The notes beneath the pieces were generated by a model, which made no database searches, had not been told where the DNA came from, and worked only from the letters and a program-made list of their open reading frames with translations. Both the position numbers and the translations under genes were made by a program. A stretch of DNA of 64,000 nucleotides, from NCBI RefSeq assembly GCF_001638985.1, contig NW_017265163.1:62001-126000 (forward strand), given 5' to 3'. Below, one piece after another: positions 58,301-64,000 of the stretch; the stretch's first letter is position 1, and every line of letters begins with the position of its first letter. This stretch comes from Phycomyces blakesleeanus NRRL 1555(-) (lineage: Eukaryota > Mucoromycota > Mucoromycetes > Mucorales > Phycomycetaceae).

Positions 58301-58796
58301 CTATTTTGAGATTTTTTTAATAAAATAAAATAAAAACCCATTTGTAAACTATTTCCCGTGAACTATTTTTAAATAAAAGTATAAGTATATTTTTTGATCA
58401 ATCGAATAATGAAATTCAAATTGTAAATGGGGTACCCGTCCAATAAGATTGATACTTGCCAGAAGATAGTTGAGCTATCATCAGAAGATTGTTGAAATAT
58501 ATACCTTCTTGAATGAGTCCGAAACAAGAATAAATAGGCAATACACAAAATAAATGTAACGTTTTACTAGAAAAAAAAACTCGGAATTCAATTAAGATTT
58601 CGGATATAATGAGATATAACAGAACTCTATGACCGTGCACAGACCCATTCTATCTATAGAATCTAGGTGTTTAATATTTAGTAGCTAGTTTTCCTATCAT
58701 TCTGAGAATTGTTATATAATATTCAGAATGTATTTCAAAAATCACACAGAATTTTACATCCTATCACGTATGGGAATCAGGCATTTTTTTGTAGTG

Positions 58797-59318
58797 CTAG
58801 AAGAGAAATATCATACAGACTGCTTGACTCCAAAGGTTTCAGAAAATGAAGGTTCTGTATCTCTTTGGGAATGTATTTGGTCTGAAGGAGTTGAACAACT
58901 GGTTACGCTTAAGAGTAACATAAATGCCCTATTATACAATGAAGTTCTGGAGAAGGAATTCATGCCCTTATATCAAAGTCTTCCTAATGTAGAAAAGGGA
59001 GACTACATTTATCAAGAATATAATATGTGTTATCATAAGACTAACTTAGCAGAAAGATTCAAGAAAGAACTTGGATTGAAAATTTTGGAGTGGCCTTCTA
59101 ACAGTTCAGACTTAGGTCCAATTGAAAATATCTGAGATCTTCTTGATAACAAAATCCGCGCAAGACGACCTCAGCCTATCACATTGCGACAATTGGAAAA
59201 TGTTTTGCAAGAAATGTGGAAAGCAATTAGCATAGAGACTTGTATGACGTTTTGCCTTAATATGCAAAATCGTCTATTCAAACTTAAGATGCATAAATTT
59301 AGACCAATCTCTTGTTAA
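58797..59318 (+). pseudogene. Tc1/mariner-like transposase, C-terminal half
   Basis: It continues the gene cut at 51822. Reading from LEEKYHTDCLTPKV it has SVSLWECIWSEGVEQL, the YQEYNMCYHKT region where the second Asp would be (Asn/Met stands there), and KILEWPSNSSDLGPIENI with the final Glu. A TGA at 59133-59135 replaces the Trp normal after PIEN[IL]. The frame then goes on to FKLKMHKFRPISC at 59318. Two stops and the altered second acidic site mean it was probably dead or dying before or after E5 entered. Confidence 0.85.
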
Positions 59319-60049
59319 AGCCTTTTCAATTTATCTATCACATCTTATACAGTTATCTGTGAGAGTACCAGAGATTTATAGAACTTTACTATCTTTTATT
59401 ATAAATTTAAAGCTACAATATAAGTTGAAGAGTCTTGGTGAAGGTTAAAAATGACCAAATATTCTGTCAGAAGTCTGTATGTAAAAAGTTTAAAGAATAT
59501 TACCATAGTATTTTGAATACTCGTTGATAGTGCTTGCTTTCTTGAAAAACCTATAGAGTAAGCAGTATGAGAAGAGTATAAAACACACATTGAGTAATAA
59601 AAGTGTGGGTGTGAGCAGTAAACTTACCAAATTATTAAGGCAGCCAATAAAAAAGAATGTGAAAGAGAAGAAAGTGAAAGAAAAGAAAAAAGATGCAGTT
59701 ATTCTATTAAATACAAATTTAAAAACAAACAAAAATTGAGGCAAGTGTTTTCTGATAAAAATCAAATATAAAATCACACTTCTTTATAGTCTTTAGTATT
59801 TAATAATAATAAATAAATTAATATTGTATATTTTTATATCGAATAATTATTGGTATTAACTCATATGCACTTATAATAAAAATAATGTTATTATAATGAT
59901 AGTAAGTATGTTTATATTTACCAAGTCTATAGTGAACATCAAAGTTTACTGTGTTCCCTAAGAAAATGTAAAACATCGAGTTTAAATAACAATTGTATAT
60001 AAAAAATTAATAAATTGTATTTCTAAAATAATAGACTTTATTGCTTACT
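59319..60049. other. Left non-coding part of E6
   Basis: No gene is seen. GAGTACCAGAGATTTATAG at about 59363 is close to CACTACCAGAGATTTTTGG at 40597 and could be the worn left end of E6. That is only a guess. Donor-like ACTTACC on the minus strand occurs at about 59621, as in the same zone of E1 and E2. Confidence 0.35.
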
Positions 60050-61219
60050 ATGCCAAGATCAAAGACCAACTGCTCAAACAAATCCAACAACTCCACCAGC
60101 ACCAATGGCTACAAATCTGCTGAGAAAATGTAGTTATATAGCTTTTATCATTATTATATTAACACTTATTACATTTTTTTTAAAATATTATATTAGTTTG
60201 CCAAGTAATGCAGAAGAACTTTTGGATCTTATGCAGCAAAGAATCAGAGTTCCAAGCAGTGCTCCAATAGCTGCACCACCCAAAAGAGCACGCACAAACA
60301 ATGAAGATAATTCATCTGAGAGCTTTCATAAAATTGAAGATTTGTATCAAAAAATTGTTCAGATGAGTACCTTTCTTTTGAGTAGTGATCAAAATATAGC
60401 TTCAAGCGCAGTTGCTACGACTGCAAATGAAGCCGTGAAAAATATCCTTGCTATTGAACGTATTCCTACTGTGGATATAAGTATTTAGTGTTTTTTTAAA
60501 GAAATATCTAATATATAAATCATAGCAATTGATGCGGGACTACATGTTTAATGATAGCTTGTACAGTCAGTACAATAGATCAGAAACATGTTGCTCTGAT
60601 AGAAACAGGCAAATAATTCAGTCTGTAATAACCTACCTTAGCAACCAAAGCAAAGCAAAGAATCTACTACCTTCCACTTTGCACAAAAAAGTTGTGGTCC
60701 ATATTGCCAACAAGAAGTCAAAGGAGAATAAGTCCAAAGAACAGAAGACCATTGACAACAAATCTTCGTGGTACCGTCAAAGGTGCATAGAGATAATATA
60801 TCATCTTTTATAAATGTAACTATATTAATAAAAAAAAACAAATAAATATATAGACTAGCAAAAGATGGCTCTTCGCTTTTGCCTAAAAAAAATACTTTGT
60901 GAAGACGTTTGGAGAAGGTGGTGACATTCTTCTTCAGGCTGATTATATGTCAGATCTGGACTCGAACAATAATAATAATTCTGGTTCATCAAGTTGTTTT
61001 TGGCGATTTTGGTCAACATGGAGAAGCAATGAGATACTATATAAAGAGATAAAATAGTATAATTGTTCAGTAATATATATATTCTTGATTTTATAGGCTG
61101 ACAAGTTTGTTAATGAACTTGATACACATTATGAGTCACTCCCAAAAAAAAGGAATGTCAAGGCTTTTTCTACAAGCTCAAAGAAAGAAGAGCAAAAGTG
61201 CTTGAAAAGAAAAAAATGA
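60050..61219 (+). CDS. Second CACTA gene of E6 (unknown function)
   Basis: The start at 60050 gives MPRSKTNCSNKSNNSTSTNG. An intron follows from about 60129, and exon 2 begins near 60197 with LPSNAEELLDLMQQRIRVPS and continues PPKRARTNNEDNSSESFHKI. Exon 3 from about 60528 has QLMRDYMFNDSLYSQYN, IQSVITYLSNQ, and NKSSWYRQRC. A final exon, from about 61099, ends CLKRKK at 61219. The intermediate exon at about 60863-61030 is less sure and contains a stop in one frame. The layout (basic start, helical middle, acidic part, Lys-rich end) resembles the other second genes. No domain is recognised. It converges with the transposase at 61326. Confidence 0.5.
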
Positions 61220-61325
61220 ATATACTGCCATCCTGGTCAAAAATCGAATAAACTTTCTTTTTTTTAAAGAAAAACTAATTCAAAAAAATCTTTATAGAAT
61301 CAAAGGTTGTGTTTATTTAGTTATA

Positions 61326-64000
61326 TTATGCATCTATTTTCTGAAGAAAAGGGATTACTAAACGTTTAAAGTCACTGATTATATTAAGTCTATATCTAGC
61401 AACTGCTATTGGTGAGTATAGACGATGTACTGGAAGAATGCAATCATATTTCAGAGTGGTTAAAGGCTCATTCCATAACTCAATCTTTTCTGTCATCAAT
61501 GGTTGGTGACTTCCTGAAGTATAGCTTGTATACTACTCTACAAAAGCAAATGTATGAACAACATCTTTGCTATTGATGTTCAAGATATGTTGAAAGAGGT
61601 AGAGAATGCGGCCAGGGAATGCTGAAATATCTTTGCCTTTGTGTTCAAGAAAAAAGGCTTGGAAATAGGAACCAGAGGAATATTCTTGTCCAAGAAGTGA
61701 TATGCGCTTGATTTTTTCAATTTGGTTGTTCATAAAGATTTGGCTTGAATGGTGGTCGGAGTAATGAGCAAAAACATTGTGACTGTTATACATGTGGCAG
61801 TAAAATTCCAGTAAACAATTCTAATGTTCCTTGCACATTATAATCATCTTCTCAAGCTTTATTGGAAATGTTGCTGGTGGTAAAGGCTCCCATCCTGAGA
61901 ATAACTTGCAAGGGTTTGAAGAAAACTCAACAAACTGAGGTAAATTGAAAGCACTGCTATCAGATTGCAAAGGCAAATGAGGTTGACTGTTGGAAATGTT
62001 ATGTAAGAAAGTAATAATAAATTCGTCAAGACTGGTTGAAAAGGCTCTGATATAGCTGCCAATGTATGCTTTTTCAAGAAATTGCTTCATCATTGTTGAC
62101 TCAAATCCACCCTTCTGATTTGTCTCAAAGTTTTTTAGCAGACCATTATAATGCTCAAAACTAAACAGCCAAAACGCATAAACAGGGTCGAAATCATTGA
62201 TATACTCACTAAGATGAAGATGCAAGTGCATGTTTGGAGTAACCACTGGTTTTTTATATAAAGTCTGACATTTGGTGCAAAATTCTTGAAGTTGCTTGTG
62301 AGCTTCTGTGGTTTCTTCAACAGTTATGGACGGCCTAGTTAGCAGACAACATGCTTTTACAAAAAGCATCCAATTGGCAAGGTGGATGGCAGGAATTACG
62401 TGCTTCAAAACAAATGGGGAATATATTATGTACCACGACTTCCACTCATCAACCTTCATAAATGAGAACCCATCACAAATTTTCTTTGTAATATGAGCAT
62501 ACCCAGAAGGTATAACAACTCCGTTGGCACATTCTTGCATGGTCAAAAATTCTTGTCACTGATCAGCTTGGAATCACGTCAAATGTTGATCATCCACTTT
62601 GAAGTTCCAAGATAGAGATTACATATTGGATCAATAATGGTACACCGAACTGGATCAAAGTATGATAATAAATGAAGCTGAGACCACTGAGTTCCATTCT
62701 CTTTCTCCAAAATTGTTCTTACATTGCTGTTTTGTGCTGTTTTTTATCTGAGAGCATCTCTGAGATTTGTTGCCTTTGTATGCTTTATCCACGTCTTGTA
62801 ATCGAATCCAGAATAATTGAGCTTAGTGGTTTTTTTGAAAGTTTTAAATTGGCATTGATATTGGTGACAGGTGCATGTGCTCATATGACCAGTAAATCCA
62901 GACGTTTTTCTGGCAGCAGAAATATGGCAAGCAACACACATCAAGGCAGCACAAACAGTTATCTGGGTATTTATATAGTCTGTCATTGATACACTGGAAA
63001 ACAGGTCTATCAATTCGGCAACAAGGGGCTCCAAGTAGTGGTTCATGCTATCTGTGCTTCCTTCTTTTGGTTCTGGCATCATGCCAACAAGAATGATGTT
63101 TTCTGGTTTGAGATGTTCACTTTGCGGGAGATTATTGATGGACAAGTAAATCGCACCACTCGAGTGGGTTTGGCCATCAAAAGGTTGAAACCAATCAATA
63201 TTTAATGTTAGCATCAGAGATTGGAAATCATCAACAAATGTTGTGCCATTGCTGTCTTGTAGCTCATTCCACATCACACCGTCATAAATATCAAGTTTTG
63301 TATTTCCCATTGTTGGGTGGTTTCTCCAAAGATTAATTCTTTGCTCAAAATCTGGCTTGGAAAAATGTTGCTGTAATGTGTGCTTAAGTGAGTTGTATGG
63401 ATACATCATTACTGGAGAAGAATGGCTGGCAGCTGAGAATTTGTATAGTGCACTGTTACAGGTATTTGATTCAGGAAAAATTTTAAAATTGCAATTCTTT
63501 ATGGTTGTGCCTGGAGGATATATTGAATGGCATTTTGAACATGCCACGTACACTGTCATTCCTTTTGTTGCTTCGTCAAAACCAGTAATATGTCTTAGGC
63601 TGTCGATTGTCAAAGGGAGAGAACCAGCCAGGTTGCAAATGGAGAGAAGATTGTTGCAGAACTCAATAAGAATATATCTACCATTATCTACCAAAAAGAT
63701 CAGTTGAAATATGACTATGAAAATAACCACAAAAACGAATATAGATGGGCATGCTATTTACTGAAAACTCATGAACTATAAAGACAAATGATAAGTTAGA
63801 TTCACAATCCAGCTTTGCAACAAAAAGAAATATTAATATCATAATATTTCATACCTCTAGAAGTTACAGAACTCTTAGTGTCAACATCCAAAGTCTCGCT
63901 TTGTTTGAAATCAAAACTTGCATTTCCTTCTTCAATTTCATCACTATCAATTATAAGTGATTCAAGGTTGATGTCTTCAGAAAAAAATATCGACTCTTTT
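61326..64000 (-). pseudogene. Tnp2-type CACTA transposase of E6, cut by right edge
   Basis: An acidic exon at 63855-64000 continues past the edge. The long exon runs from about 63776 to 61326. Motifs are TVYVACSKCHSIYPPG, LDIYDGVMWNELQD, NNLPQSEHLKPENIILVG, TCTCHQYQCQF, DPICNLYLGTSKWMI (the E1 Met-His is replaced), PNMHLHLHLSEYIND, FEHYNGLLKNFE, and the end LVIPFLQKIDA. There are in-frame stops near 63758 and 62744, at 62579-62581 and at 61533-61535, and a 1-base frameshift near 62548. The last two stops stand where E1 has Trp. It is closer to the E1 copy than to E5. Confidence 0.85.

Larger units (their letters stand above)
51823..58796. mobile_element. CACTA element E5, complete
   Basis: The TIRs are about 47 bases with two mismatches: CACTGCAAAAAAATGCCC on the left, CACTACAAAAAAATGCCT on the right (minus strand), both continuing GATTCCCATACGTGATAGG. 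CTA is duplicated on both sides (51820-51822 and 58797-58799). Removing the element and one CTA joins the Tc1-like transposase in frame. The length is 6,974 bases. It carries a Tnp2 transposase (plus) and a second gene (minus), convergent, with a solo LTR inside the second gene. Confidence 0.95.

Overview
This window is eukaryotic and almost entirely transposon-derived. It is AT-rich, has short introns (about 50-75 bases, GTAAGT-like donors, YAG acceptors) and compact tRNA genes without introns, and I see no convincing ordinary host protein gene. The protein families present are CACTA/EnSpm-type transposases of the Tnp2 kind, C2H2-finger transposase-like proteins, a chromodomain Ty3 integrase, Tc1/IS630-like DDE transposases and PIF/Harbinger. 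Together with the base composition they suggest an early-diverging fungus of the Mucoromycota, possibly Phycomyces-like. That placement is inference from family resemblance, not a database result.

Layout. 1-961: 5' part of a CACTA transposase (E0, minus) ending at a CACTA terminus inside repeat R2. 962-3152: purine-rich repeats R2/R3/R5. 3157-3230: tRNA-Arg, followed by a solo LTR (LTR-A). 3758-5619: a Tc1/IS630-like element. 5620-6812: 3' LTR and chromodomain integrase end of a Ty3 element. 6811-14378: CACTA element E1. 14379-16622: broken fungal DDE transposase. 17.0-20.4 kb: Myb/SANT-like remnant, a stray CACTA end, a Ty3 gag and its LTR-like repeat. 20.75-22.5 kb: tRNA-Ala and tRNA-Asn with nested LTR-A copies between them. 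22.5-25.5 kb: pyrimidine-rich non-coding repeat. 25.9-27.1 kb: apparent start of another CACTA element (E2). 27096-34649: CACTA element E3. About 35.1-47.4 kb: CACTA element E4, split by a 7.5-kb PIF/Harbinger insertion (37528-45069) that also carries an intact 891-codon C2H2-finger transposase-like ORF. 47.4-49.9 kb: another CACTA end and repeats R5/R2/R3. 51.3-59.3 kb: a Tc1-like transposase gene cut in two by CACTA element E5 (51823-58796), which itself holds a solo LTR (55746-56255). About 59.4-64 kb: CACTA element E6, running off the right edge.

How the genes work together. The better-preserved CACTA copies carry two genes. One is a large Tnp2-type transposase with short Cys-containing and acidic 5' exons. 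The other is a smaller multi-exon gene of unknown function, which by position may correspond to the TnpA-type DNA-binding partner of plant CACTA elements. The two genes converge in E1, E4, E5 and E6 and diverge in E3. Many copies carry isolated in-frame stops at positions where a sister copy in this same window has Trp, Arg or Gln. The cases checked are all compatible with C-to-T or G-to-A changes. The nesting gives a relative order of insertions.
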